Below, piece after piece: positions 34,450-46,157 of a stretch of 64,000 bases of DNA. A model generated the notes under the pieces. That model saw only the letters and a program-made list of their open reading frames with translations. It made no database searches and was not told the DNA's origin. Source of the DNA: Aspidiotus rigidus (taxonomy: Eukaryota > Arthropoda > Insecta > Hemiptera > Diaspididae); contig JAVHKY010000054.1 of assembly GCA_035079385.1 (NCBI GenBank), forward strand, positions 2,581,501 through 2,645,500, given 5' to 3'. The translations under genes and the position numbers were made by a program. Every line of letters begins with the position of its first letter. Position 1 is the first letter of the stretch.

Positions 34450-35635
34450 TAGAAAAATAGGGCTACCTGGACACGTTGAATACAGAGCTGATTTTTTCAT
34501 GGAATGTTCAGAACCTTCCTTGGAAGGTGTCCTCTAAAATTCCCGCGAATCCTAATAGGGCTTTCCCTTTTACAGGGGGGCAAAGGGGGAAAAATTGAGT
34601 TTTTCGTCAATAACTCGACAACGAGTGATCCTACAAAAAAAAGTTTCAGATGAAAATTGTTCCACGCCCAATTTCCTACAAATAATGTTCTATTACTTTT
34701 TTTCTAAAAATTGATAGTTTTGTCGTTACAGCGCGCTAAAGTTATACCTCTCACTTTATGCACGTGTTTGCGCGTGATAGAAGTACATGCAAAAAGTATA
34801 CGCTCTCTCGCTCCTACCTTCCTACGCGTATCTCTTCGTTATTTGTGTTATTTTTTTTTAGCCCAGGCAGATTGGGTTTTGAAATGGAAATAAATGCCGG
34901 CATAAGTATTCTCAGTGGATCATGTTTAAAATGGTCTCCTGATAAACATACTAAAAATCCACAGCGATTAGAGATGAAATCAAAAATTTTAGAAATCGCT
35001 CAACTTTCGAACAGCTTTCCAGCTCGAGTTTTTGGGCTCATTCGACATATAGGTCGTGAAATTTGTAGGAAATTTGACGAGGAACAACTTTTGCTTGAAA
35101 CTATTTTTTTTCTTGTGCTTAGTTTTCGATTTATTCTCAAAAAACTAATTTCTTTGGTATTTTGACTCCCTTTGGGGGGAGCGACCTCTTTGATCGCTAT
35201 GGATTTTTAGTATGTGTATCAGGAGACCATTTTAAACATGATCCACTGAGAAAACTTATGCCGGCATTTATTTCCAGCCTAATCCTCCTGGGTGTTGATA
35301 CGCGTACAGCGCATGCATGACAAGACGGTGGGTAGGTGTGACGCGCTCTAGCGGCTTAAAAATGAACTTAAACGGAAAAAGTCATAGAACACTTTTTGTA
35401 GGAAATTTGGCGTAGAAGAATTTTCATATGAAACTTTTATTTGTAGGATCACTCGTTATCGAGTTATTGACGAAAAACTCAATTTCCTCCCCTTTACCCT
35501 CCTGTAAAAAGGAAAACCCATCTGGGACTCACGGGGATTTTCGAAGACACCATTAGGAGAGGCTTCCAAACATTCCATGAAAAAATCAGTTCTGTATTCT
35601 TCGTGTCCAGGTATATGTCTTCCTTTCTTGGTCTA
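34450..35635. mobile_element. Large foldback element with nested inverted repeats, copy 1
   Basis: The outer arms are about 400 bp each: GGGCTACCTGGACACG and TTCATGGAATGTTC at the left recur inverted at 35500-35620. Inside is a second inverted pair (34886-34970 and 35194-35275) sharing ATAAATGCCGGCATAAG and GTTTAAAATGGTCTCCTGAT. The right end finishes CTTGGTCTA as in the copy at 43079-43940; the left end is altered. A 135-residue frame across the centre (34758-35165) has no domain and starts in an arm, so I do not call it. The family is unassigned. Confidence 0.82.
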
Positions 35636-36447
35636 ATGCAACCGAGTACTTAGTGATCAATGTAACCTTCCTACTTTGAATCAAAATAACATTATTTACA
35701 ACGCGCAGCGCTAGTATCGCCCATAGGAATTTGTTATTTCATGAAGAACAGATTAGTTATGTTGGTTAGTCCTACCAATCAAAGCTATTCTATTCATCTA
35801 ATCATTGATTTGGGACTACATCGAATTGTTGGTACAAAAGATACTTCATCCGCGTTTTTGAGCGGATAATAAAGAGTAGAACTGAGCCCAAGCGCGATTT
35901 ATTGTAAAGCTTGAGAAATTAAAAGAAATCGTAGAATAATTGTTTTAGATGAATTACGCAGAAGACTTTTCTTCATAATTCATCATAAATTTCTCTTAGC
36001 TGCTGATTTCATATTTTCATGATGTTTTATTTACAAAAGGACAGGCTTAGTGGGGCCCGATAATTTGTAGGGCAGTGCAAGCATTAGGGATTGAAATTTT
36101 TACACGAATACTCGAAGGCCATTTGGCGGCCAGTCAGAATTCAATTTGGCTTTCATCCACAAACAACTAATTGAAAAAAATTTGTTCTGTAATACTCATT
36201 TTTTACAATTCATTGATTTTTACAAAAAAGGAACGAAATACGGCACAGTAGGAATTTAAATGTCTCGGAATATCTAATTTATTCACATCCAAAATGCATT
36301 TCCTAATCGTATTTTTCACTAATTCTCTTCAGGAAACTTTCAGTGAAGTCGCTACTATCATCGTGTAGTGTAACTTGCACAATGAATCATATTATAAGCG
36401 TAGCCGAAGGATGGAGCAGAAGGTCTGGCCTTTCAAATGTACAGAAC
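35636..36447. other. Non-coding DNA, no gene seen
   Basis: The stretch has ordinary complexity and short interrupted frames. It lies between two insertions and has no visible repeat structure. Confidence 0.4.
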
Positions 36448-36531
36448 CATTGGCGGAAATAGTTTGTGTACGGAAAATTTATTTCATGGGGCCACAGTCC
36501 CCCCGAAATCCCGGGTCTATTTCCGCCAATG
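36448..36531. mobile_element. 84-bp mini-element with 15-bp perfect inverted ends
   Basis: CATTGGCGGAAATAG (36448-36462) is repeated inverted at 36517-36531. ACAGAAC directly abuts both sides (36441-36447 and 36532-36538), so a 7-bp target duplication is likely. The interior contains GGGGCCACAGTCCCCCC. This would be a very small non-autonomous transposon or the internally deleted remnant of a larger one. Confidence 0.72.
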
Positions 36532-36538
36532 ACAGAAC

Positions 36539-37910
36539 TGATGGTAAATGTAAAATGAGGATGTCTTTTGGGGTTGTCCGTTGTGCTTCCGGTAAATTCA
36601 AATTCCCAAAAGGACGCGGGCTTTGACTTACTATCGAGACTTTAACATGGAGGTATATTTATGACTGCTATAGGATTTGGAGGAGCGAAACCATGATCTC
36701 GTCCTTTAGTTGTTTCCCCAGAGGAGACCTACTTGCCCGGCTTAATCGTGGTTCCCGAAGGGTGGATCCTCTAACCCACTTTAGAAGCGACAAATACTAC
36801 AAATTGAGTATATGACCGAAGAAAGGTGCAAAAGCCGCAGAAAACTGAACCAACCGGTTCAATTACTTTAGAAGCGTTGTATGTTGTTTCGTACACTTTG
36901 ATATCGATATATGATTTTAGCGATCAAATTGAATTGATTCTACTGATCACGTCATGGACTTTGATAGGTCTATCTCGGTCATGATGACGTCATACCCTTC
37001 ACCAGTATTCCTTTTTGCTTAGTGTAGAATTAAAATTACGTACTTTGGGTTAACTAGCTTCCCGGGGGCCACACCCTACTGGCATGGCTCGTTCTTTCCC
37101 TTTCTTAGCCTGGCATCAGTCTAGTGTGTACTCTATGTTAGGCTAAAAGTAGCTTAAGCAGGTCAAGGTCATTGATGACGTTAGGGCTATAGTCTAGCAT
37201 ACTGTACGAGTATGTTAGACCTAGTGTAATGAAAGCATAAGCAAAGCCCAAAGTTTTTCCAACTTTCAAAAGAAGGTCAAGGTCACTGATGACGTCATCA
37301 GGCCTAACAAAAAACAGTTTTTCCAAGGTAGTTCTAGTCTTATAAGTATGACCTCCATATATATGACTGTAGGAGTAATTTTGGACTCGATATCCTTGTT
37401 GAGCTTACTCCACTCACATATACAAATTTTTCCAAAGACTTCAAAAGTTTGAAATTGAAGTCTATTATCGATCATGTTTTTTTCCATCAAAACCCTTAAA
37501 AATACTTTATTAATTTGGTGCGAATTGCAAAAAAATATTTGAGTTGGATTTGTGAACGGTCCCGCTACATCTCACCCTACTTCCATGATGAAGAAACTAC
37601 ACGCGTCCATTAACTCTTATCCATCAGAAATTGGTACAGATGAACTGAAGGGAGTTGGACGCTGCAAAACACAGGATTTTGAAGTAAAATAGCAATTTCC
37701 GCTCTGTATCAGAACAAGATCTTCCACGGCAGGCAGATACCTCAATGATACACAGTCTGGACTCGAAATTTTTCCACGATGATATCACAGCCAGCATGAA
37801 TTTGAAACTCTTGGGTGGTGATGGTGATTCCTGAACGAGAAATTCAGTATAATTTAAACGTCACAATCTGTAGTTAGAAAATTTTCTTGGTTTTTATACC
37901 TTCTTATGGG
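36539..37910. repeat. Dispersed-repeat DNA with TGACGTCA and CTAG(T/C)-rich words
   Basis: TGACGTCA occurs near 36973 and 37289, and related GATGACGT steps near 37175. Stretches such as GTCTAGTGTGTACTC and TAGTCTAGCATACTG near 37120-37210 resemble CTAGTATA-rich DNA at 52.9, 56.0, 58.0 and 60.3 kb. Frames at 37138-37490 (minus) fall within the repeat and are not convincing. Confidence 0.45.
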
Positions 37911-39140
37911 AGCTAGCTAAAACTCTTTCCAGGCTCACACTTTCGACAAGAAACCTGTTTCATAGGAGGCTTCGTCGTCTTCCAAGGGGGCGGTGGCGGT
38001 AACCTCGACCCTTGTAGAAATTTTCGAAGACTCATCATTGGTAAGGAGGATTTGAAGAGCAATATGAGGAGAGGGACTTGAAAATTGGGGTCGACTTTCA
38101 AGCTATGAAGTGGGATATCTGAGCTGGATCGTGGGAGAGTCTAGTCTGAGCGAGGAGGATTCAAAAAAATTTGCGGACGAGGGAAAATTTTCAAAAAATA
38201 CGATGAATATCCAAAGATTTGGAGAAGAAGAAGGAAAAAAGTGATTTCAATTTTCGAGGTGTACACTTGGAGACAATTGGACTTAATTTTGGGTCCTGAA
38301 CAGAAGAAGAAAAAAAGCAAAATAATATTTTGAAAAGGAGTTCATAGAACAAGTTTTCTAGATTTATGTATCGAAAAAAGTGATCACCGCTCGGGGGAAC
38401 GAGGAATTCCAGTATGTCATTCAATCCTTTCCTGTAAAACTTATTATGGAAAATCAGTGATTCGAATGCTTGAATCACTAGTCAGTCGTCTAGCTAAAAA
38501 ATGCCGAGGAAGAGGTCGAATAGTAACTTCCCAACTTGTTTTCTAGTCAACGGAAGTGATTGAGCAAATTAAAATTTAGAGCGGAGGGTCGTGAGATATA
38601 ACCATTTAGATATCTTGGAATGTTTCTACCCTTTTTTTTTAATTCGTCTGAACAAAAGTTCGCGGGTTCTTCAACAAGGTGAAACGAGGAGTGCAGAGAA
38701 ACTTTTTTTATGGAAAACACTATTTATGATGGTAGGGATTTTGACTCCCGATTATCTACATTTTTTTCCGATTTCCCTTCCGATCAAATACAGCATAGAA
38801 GTCTGATTTTTTCAAGACCCCTTATAGCTCGGAACTCGAAATTTTAACAGAGAACCTGTTTCACGGGGTGGGGGTTCTCGGTCTGGCCGGCGAGAAAATT
38901 TCGGAGCTCGAAAATTTTCCAAGTCCCCTCTTATCATATTATATAACTTGGGGGCGGAACCTGTGACGCCACAGTTTGATGACGTCATGGATCCCCCTCC
39001 TATTATATATAGCTTGGGGGCGGGTCTTATGATGTCAAAATCTGATGACGTCATAGGTCAGCCTTTTTTAAAGTCCCAAGTTACGTTGAGCTGCTGGGCA
39101 GCGGTCGACAGACGACGGATATTGAAACAAGTTTCCTGTT
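37911..39140. repeat. Dispersed 45-bp-family and TGACGTCA repeat, second locus
   Basis: Single units such as GAGAGGGACTTGAAAATTGGGG near 38070 and CTCCTATTATATATAGCTTGG near 38998 are related to the 45-bp array. TGACGTCA occurs near 38979 and 39043. AGAGAACCTGTTTCACGGGG near 38851 matches AGGGAACCTGTTTTATGGGG near 3348, so both loci carry the same composite repeat. Confidence 0.55.
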
Positions 39141-39248
39141 AAAAATCCCACGCCTTAACTGGCGTCCTCTCTATTACCCTCTTCACTATGGCACAGTCAC
39201 TCTCAGCCAATCAGAAATTTTTGCAATTCTTGAGAACGTAGGCGAGCG

Positions 39249-39461
39249 ATGCGAGAAGTACTTTCATCATTGGACGAAATTGACCTTTCGATTCCTGCAC
39301 TTTTCACTTTTATTCATCGTGACGACATTAAACGACTACATCCCAGGATTCCAGATCCAATCAATGCGGCAGTGAACAGAACAGACCATAAGATTTACCA
39401 CCAAGCTCGTCCAACATACTCAATACTTAATAAAAATATGGTAAGAAGGTATGACTTCTAA
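39249..39461 (+). CDS. Possible ORF1 remnant upstream of the LINE ORF2 (uncertain)
   Basis: A 70-residue frame ends 11 bp inside the start of the large reverse-transcriptase frame, in another reading frame, which is the layout of ORF1/ORF2 overlaps in many non-LTR elements. I see no gag-type zinc knuckle or other motif in it. Its base composition is closer to the flanking DNA than to the A-rich ORF2, so it may equally be flanking sequence. Treat as a placeholder. Confidence 0.2.
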   Translation: MREVLSSLDEIDLSIPALFTFIHRDDIKRLHPRIPDPINAAVNRTDHKIYHQARPTYSILNKNMVRRYDF

Positions 39462-42400
39462 TACTAGATCTAATTTATTTAACCCAGCTAAAACTACTAC
39501 GAATAATAACCTAAATAAAATCAATAAGACAATAGAAGATGATAAAAATAAAATTAAGGTTAAATATTTAAATATGGATAGAAAAAAGGCCCAACAGTTG
39601 GAAATTTTAAAAGACTGTAAAAATGAGTTAATAATTCTGGCAGAACCCAACTACAAAAATGAAAAACTTCTTGGCCTAAGAACTGATATTTACTCAGCAA
39701 TCACAATGGGTGATATAGCAATTTGTTACAAAAATTGCATCAACTTGTTTGAAATTCAAAAGAACCAATCTACCATAATTATAAAAATAGAGGAAGTAGT
39801 AATCATTGCAATATATTGGTCGCCTAATGAATTAAATGAAATTATAGAAAAGAGAATTAGAGACTTACAGGAATACATAATACTAGACCTGAAAAATGAA
39901 AAAATTATTTTGATAGGAGATTTCAATACCAGATCAGTTATTTATGAGAAACTAAACGGCATAAGTTACAATAAAAGAAGAGCCCAAGCCTTTGAAGAAT
40001 TCTTAATGACAAGTAATCTAACAGTTAGAAATCCATACAATTTTAAAACATTTGAAAATAAAAACGGATCTAGCGTAATTGATCTGATAATCACCAATGA
40101 AAGGAATAAAAATCAGGCTCAAAACATTAAAATTAAAAATGAAAGTCTTTCGTACCATAAATCAATAAACTTTGAAATTACAGATATTTGCAATTTTGAA
40201 CATGAAAAAAACAAAACATGGGCTGTTAATTATGAAAAGTTTGAAAGGATAATTGAAGTAACAGATTTTGACGAAATAGTAGAAAAAATTGAAAACAGTA
40301 TGGACATAAAAGAGCTAGACAACTCATTAATAGAATTCTCTGAAATAATTAAGAGTAAGCGAAAAGAATGTCTAGTTGAGATAACAGAAAGGAAAAATGA
40401 GACATGGTGGAATGATAGATTAGAAACCCAGAAAAAACTAATTAAAAAGCTAACTAAACTTAAATACAAATATAAAAGAGCCAAAAAAAACATGTACCTA
40501 GAGAGTCTAATAGAATTAATGAAAATTTTGAAATCACAGTATACGCAGGAAATAATAGAGAATAAAAATAAGATATGGAAGAATCTTATAACCGAGAGCT
40601 CAGTTTGGGGGAAACCGTATAAAATTATAATGGAGAAATATAAGATATTTGAATTCCCTCCCATCAAGCTTGGTAATAAAATTATCACTGAAGAAAAAGA
40701 AAAGTACAAAGAAATTTTTCTAAATATTTTCCCAAACATAAATGATCCCCTCAAAGAATATGAGAATGAACAAGGAAATAACATAGAAATTGACGAGCTC
40801 CTAATAAAAAATATAATAAAAAAACTAAACAATAGGAAGGCTAATGGCCATGATGATATCTCCAATAAAATGCTCAAAATAATTAACAAACAGTCACCAG
40901 AAATCTTCAAAACAATTTTTCAGAAACTTTTAAGCATAAACTATTTCCCAGAAACGTGGAAACTAGGTAAAATAAAACTCTTGAATAAACCTAATAAGAA
41001 TCCTGCTGAAATAAACTCATATAGACCACTAACCTTACTGCCCACCCTTGGAAAAGTTTATGAGAAAATAATAAAATATTATCTTAATCAAAAGATTGAA
41101 AAACTTAGCATTTTTCATGAACAATAATATGGATTTAGAGAAGGGCGATCCACAGAAACAGCCTTGATTAAATTAACTAAAACGCTGGACCAATTTAGAA
41201 AAATATTTAAACATGTAATTTTAGTCAGTTTTGATATTACAGGGGCTTTCAACTGGGTCAAATGGTCAAGATTACTAGAAACAATGGAGAAAAAGGAGAT
41301 TAATAGTCAATTAATACAAATTATTCAGAGCTACTTTGAAAACAGAAAAATATGTTTCTTTGACAAAGATAATAACCTAAAGTTAGAACATGCTTTATCC
41401 TCGGGAGTACCACAAGGCTCAGCCTTATCGCCAACATTGTTTAATATTGCAATGACTGAAGTACATGAAGCAGTAAAGGAAACAAAAAAATTCAAACTCT
41501 TGAGCTATGCCGATGACCTGCTGATAATAGCGGGAATAAATAAAATGACTGACTCTCAATTAATAAATGATAAGATAGAAATGATAAAACTTAAACTGGA
41601 ATACTTAGGCCTAACACTCAATCCGAATAAAACACAGATGCTTTTTTTTATCTCGGAGACATAAAAAATACGAATTTCGAAAAAGAATGGAAGGAAAAAT
41701 AAAGTTGGGGCAGGAGAAAATAATATTCCATACAGAAATGAAATATCTAGGAATAATCATCGACCAAAACCTAAACTTTAATAAACACGTAGAATACATT
41801 ACAAACAAATTAAGAAAATATTATAATAAAATTCGGGCTTTATATGGTAACACTTTTGGTATGGACACATATAAAAGAGAAATATTGTACAATGCACTTT
41901 TTCGCTCAATAATAGAATATGGCTCCCTTGCTTATTTTGAGAAGCTTAGGAATACTGAGATTAAGAAACTAAAATCACTCCAAAGGACAGTATTAATAGG
42001 AATAATTTCAGCATACAGAACAGTATCTCATACAGCCTCACACGTTATAGCTGGAATAACCCCAATTGATTTGCAATTAAGCCGAACTAACAAAATAAAA
42101 ACATTAAAAATTAAATTCAAAGAAAATAAAATAACGAAAAAAGAAATGGTAGAAAGCATAAAAACAATAAGATTAGATACAATTAAAAATTGGCAGGAGC
42201 AATATGAAAAAGAAAAGACAGGTAGGAGAACGGCTAAATTGATTCCAGACATAGGGATAAGACTTGAAAACAAGAAATTGAAATCAAATTATTTTTTAAC
42301 ACAGTATTTGACGGGACATGGGAATTTTGCAACGTACCTCAAAAATTTCAATATTATAAATGATAGTCAATGCAGGGAATACTTAAATTCTGATGATGAT

Positions 42401-42562
42401 CCGGATCACACCTTTATAAAATGCTAAAATTTTGATCGTATCAGGGGGGATGCTAAAATAACTACACAGGAATTGGGACAGTGCCTGCAGAACGGGGAAT
42501 GCCACCAAAAATTGGATGGATATATAAGAAAGATATTAAAAACTAAAAAAGAAATCAAATAG
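39451..42562 (+). pseudogene. R1-like non-LTR retrotransposon ORF2 (endonuclease + reverse transcriptase), lightly broken
   Basis: The frame encodes an apurinic-type endonuclease then a reverse transcriptase, which together nick target DNA and copy the element RNA into it. Visible are an N-terminal LNMDRKKAQ and LAEP region, GDFN (39916-39927), SVIDLII, then RT motifs GHDDIS, YRPLTLLP, YGFREGRST, FDITGAFN, SGVPQGSALSP and YADD (41506-41517). The C-terminus has LTGHGNFATYL and a C-x-H-x-C-like tail; there is no RNase H. These are features of the R1 group. Lesions: an in-frame TAA at 41125-41127 between HEQ and YGFR, a one-base frameshift near the T8 run at 41642-41649, and a TAA at 42425-42427, after which the frame continues to TAG at 42560-42562. 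Catalytic residues are kept. Codon use is strongly A-biased, unlike the neighbours. Confidence 0.88.
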
Positions 42563-42592
42563 ACTGAGAGGAGAAGGAAGGAAAAAAAAAAA

Positions 42593-42652
<60 letters not shown>

Positions 42653-42906
42653 AAATAATAATAATAATTAAAAAATAAAAATAAATAAATAAATAAAATT
42701 AAATTAAATTAATAAATAGATAAGATAATAAAATAAGTAAAATTAAATAAAAACAGAAGTCATACCCTCTTTCAATAGGTAGAGTTAAGTATAGTTATAC
42801 AGTGTATTTCGAACTCGTCATGAGAGGGGTGGGGAAAAACCATGGTAAAACCCACCCAACTCTCATGACTAAATGTAATGTTTAAATTTAAATAAATAAA
42901 TTAATT

Positions 42907-42937
<31 letters not shown>
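42563..42937 (+). mobile_element. 3' UTR of the LINE: AAT microsatellite, stem-loop and poly(A) tail
   Basis: Immediately after the last stop come an A-rich run and a long AAT tract (about 42590-42660). Then comes a strong stem-loop at 42817-42869 and finally A27 at 42911-42937. The terminal poly(A) marks the insertion end of a retrotransposed copy. I found no convincing target duplication because the 5' end is unclear. Confidence 0.7.
42817..42869 (+). other. Stem-loop in the LINE 3' UTR
   Basis: GTCATGAGAG pairs with CTCTCATGAC, and GGGTGGG with CCCACCC, separated by a 2-base bulge. The loop contains ACCATGGT, itself a palindrome. Such 3' structures are bound by the element's own reverse transcriptase in some R1-group elements. 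The pairing is direct; the role is inference. Confidence 0.75.
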
Positions 42938-43078
42938 CTTGTTGTCAAGTATAACAAACGTTGGAGAGTGTGAGACTGGTAGAAGGTACGATGTACTTCG
43001 CGAAGCACCGCCGCAAAGAAACATCAACGTAGCAGGAAATGAAAAATCAGTTTTGACAGGTCTGTAGTAGACTTCTTC

Positions 43079-43940
43079 TAGACCAAGAAATGAAGGCAGA
43101 AAAATAGGGCTACCTGGACACGATGAATACAGAGTTGATTTTTTCATGGAATGTTCAGAACCTTCCCCTGGAGGTGTGCTCAAAAATCCCCGCAAATCCT
43201 GATGGGGCTTTCCCTTTTACAGGGGGGCAAAGGGGGAAAAATTGAGTTTTTCGTCAATAACTCGACAACTAGTGATCCTACAAAAAAAAAGTTTCAGATA
43301 AAAATTGTTCTACACCCAATTTCCTACAAATAATATTCTATTACTTTTTCTCTAAAAATTGATAGTTTTGTCGTTACAGCGCGCTAAATTTATACCTCTC
43401 ATTTATGCACATGTTCGCGCGTTACATGGGCGTTTCTCTATGCGTGTCGCTTCGTTATTTGTGTTATTTTTTTATCGTTATTTGTTGAAGAATATTTGAC
43501 TGAAGAAAAATGAAGATTGGAAAGAATGATTATGATATTCTCACAACATTCTTCAATGCAGCTTGTACTCACTATACCTATAATACTCCTACATAGCGCA
43601 TGCATGATGTGTATTGCGCGTATGACAAGAAGGCAGGTAGGTGCGACGCGCTCTAACGGCTTAAAGATGAACTTAAACGGAAAAAGTCATGGAACACTTT
43701 TTGTAGGAAATTTGGCGTAGAAGAATTTTCATATGAAACTTTTATTTGTAGGATCACTCGTTATCGAGTTATTGATGAAAAACTCAATTTCCTCCCCCTT
43801 ACCCCCCTATAAAAAGGAAAGCCCAACTTGGATTCGCGGGGATTTTTGAAGACACCATTAGGGAAAGCTTCCGAACATTCCATGAAAAAATCAGCTCTGT
43901 ATTCTTCGTGTCGAGGAAGATGTCTTTCTTTCTTGGTCTA
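43079..43940. mobile_element. Foldback element, copy 2 (862 bp)
   Basis: It begins TAGACCAAGAAATGAAGG and ends TTTCTTTCTTGGTCTA. The arms contain GGGCTACCTGGACACG, TTCATGGAATGTTC and a CGACAACTAGTGATCC stretch, recurring inverted at 43680-43920. They match the outer arms of the 34450-35635 copy. TTC abuts both ends (43076-43078 and 43941-43943). The centre is shorter than in copy 1 and lacks its nested inverted pair. No transposase is present. Confidence 0.82.
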
Positions 43941-43943
43941 TTC

Positions 43944-46077
43944 TGGCTTTTGAAATTTTCGACCTATTATCTCCATTTTGATTTCGGATAGTATTTCACA
44001 ACAACCTTTGTGACTTCTTTCTTTCGTATGCAGAACCTCTTCGGGTAGTGTATTTGACGAAGGCTCACACACCTTATAGTTTGATGAGAGTCGTCTCGAC
44101 ACTACAGGACTGTAGCTGTCATGGCCACGCATAAGTTGGCTAATTGGCACGATTTCAGGATACAAATTCAGACAGAGTGCTTCCATTTGCTCGTCCCATC
44201 TCGAGTATGGCTTCTTTAACTCGTATACACGGCAATCCACTGAGTGATTCCTCTCACGTTAATCGCATCGATGATAAAATGTACGAAAGACGTGAGTACG
44301 TTAGGCGCGGTATTACGTACAGCATGACTGGAGAGTGCGCGCACAAAAACGTAACGCTCACGTAGGAAATATTTTTGGCGGGCGAAGCAGAGATTTATTT
44401 TATTGGTCAAGGCGTGCCAAATTTCAGTGTATCCGAAATTAAATAACTGCGCGTTTTATACCGGCGACCTATAGACGAAAAACGTTTTACCATCGAAGGT
44501 AATGTGCGCGCGTACGTATAGAGAGAAAGCACACCGATAAGGAGATACAAATGTGCCGGCGATTTCCTATTGGCAAATGCTCACGTACTCTGTCCCTATT
44601 AAACGGACGTAAGTAAGGTTACAATAATATAAAAGTGATTAATACGGTATAAGTTATTTCGGGTTCGACGATGACGAGGTACTTGATGAAAAATAATTTT
44701 TCACCAGTCTGCGTTACGTCGCGTCGTCGCGTCGTAACTAACAACCCTTTTACAAACATCTTGTTAAAGGATTAATATGCAGATTGACTAATTAATAACT
44801 GTCTTATAAACTACCCTCGACGAGGTATTCAGTTCTCATCGAGGTTGCATAACGCTTCCTTCCCCCAATGCGAATAAAACCGTTTTCCATCGCGCGTCTC
44901 ATTCGTAATAATATTTTTATGACTCCTTCGAGTATTATGAACTGTATTTTGCCGGGAGCTGTAAAAGCTACCCTATATATTCTCTAAATCATCTACACTT
45001 TTCTCGTTTTGTTTTTACTTCATTCGTGATGTAATTCACAATCTGTCAAGTAAGCTTTTAAATCATATTTGCGAATAGAATAAAACGTTAAGATTGACGT
45101 GGTGAGAAAAGCGCAATAGATCTTCTAGAGGCGTTATCTTATTAATTAATTAATGTTTGAATGGGTGCGGTGTATGTAGATGGGACTTTGGAAGAAAATT
45201 TGGGTGAATACGTAATCGATGAAGGAAGGTTCTATTTTGTAAGAAATATATCACTTTACCATGAATTCCATGATCTGGGACCAAAGAGTATCGGCTTGGA
45301 TACCTGTGACCGAGTGTTGAACAACTTCCCTCTTTTTGGAGATCGACCCATAGAAAATTTCTTCACAAACCTAATTTTTTTTTCAATTCATCAAAAACTT
45401 TTCCACTACGTTTTCTATTCAGTTTCATCAAAGCAAATAAGGTATTGCTATTGCCATCTTGTGTAGGGGAGGCTCTAATCTTTAGCTGATGACTGCATCT
45501 TCCATTCAGGTTTTGCTTATTTGACCCGTTATGTCGAGTACAAAATAGAACGATACAAACCCAGCCATTAGCTGTGCTGTAAACGTTCTCGCCGTCCACT
45601 TCACCTGCTGTATACACGTATGGTGTCTCAGTTTGGGGTAAGTAGTCACCTTCTAGCTTTTAATTTAGTCAGGTCTCCATTGTCTAGCATTTCGTCATAA
45701 GAAACCTGGTGTAAGAGGCATCATCCAAAAACTTTTCTTTGACAGTAGCCCAAAAGGACAGCCACCCATTGAGCTTTACTTAAAGTAGAGACTCGGAGAA
45801 GTTTGCCCATCGAGTTAATATCAGGAAGGAGGACTCAGAAAAATTAAAGTAGGCAAATACACAGAGATTACTGTTCCCATTATAAGAATCAATACTTTGG
45901 ACCGATATCACACTTTTTTCTTTTAGAGAGAAAACTCAACTATAAAATTTGCTGCTACTTCTACTTCAAATCCTGAACGAGTACACCTAAGCTCGTTTTG
46001 CGTTCAACAAAAAAATGGGTAATTTTTCGAATTTTTCATCCCAACAAATGTACAAAGTTTAACGAAACCCAAAATAT
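43944..46077. other. Unique-looking non-coding island between foldback element and ankyrin gene
   Basis: The DNA is high-complexity and rich in CpG between about 44140 and 45150 (for example GTGCGCGCGTACG near 44502). A 101-residue frame at 45161-45466 has no recognisable domain and is not called. The end of the stretch is the 3' flank of the ankyrin gene. Confidence 0.45.
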
Positions 46078-46083
46078 TTTTAT
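46078..46083 (-). terminator. AATAAA poly(A) signal of the ankyrin gene
   Basis: On the minus strand AATAAA, within CAATAAAAATATTTT, lies about 75 bases past the stop codon of the ankyrin gene. This is a normal distance for a short 3' untranslated region. Confidence 0.6.
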
Positions 46084-46157
46084 TGAAACCGCATTAGTAT
46101 TGACAAAATTTTTAAATTCATATGACCTATTGATATAGAAATGCGCACATATACTTA

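Noticed and set aside
34758..35165. 135-residue frame at the centre of the foldback element
   Set aside because: It begins inside an inverted arm, has no domain, and the second family member lacks it.
40230..40910. 226-residue minus-strand frame
   Set aside because: It is antisense to the LINE reverse transcriptase. Its hydrophobic, Ser/Ile-rich content is what the complement of an A-rich coding strand produces.
45161..45466. 101-residue frame that looks protein-like at its start
   Set aside because: No recognisable domain, no supporting promoter or splice context, and the second half is low-complexity. It could be a small exon, but I cannot support it.
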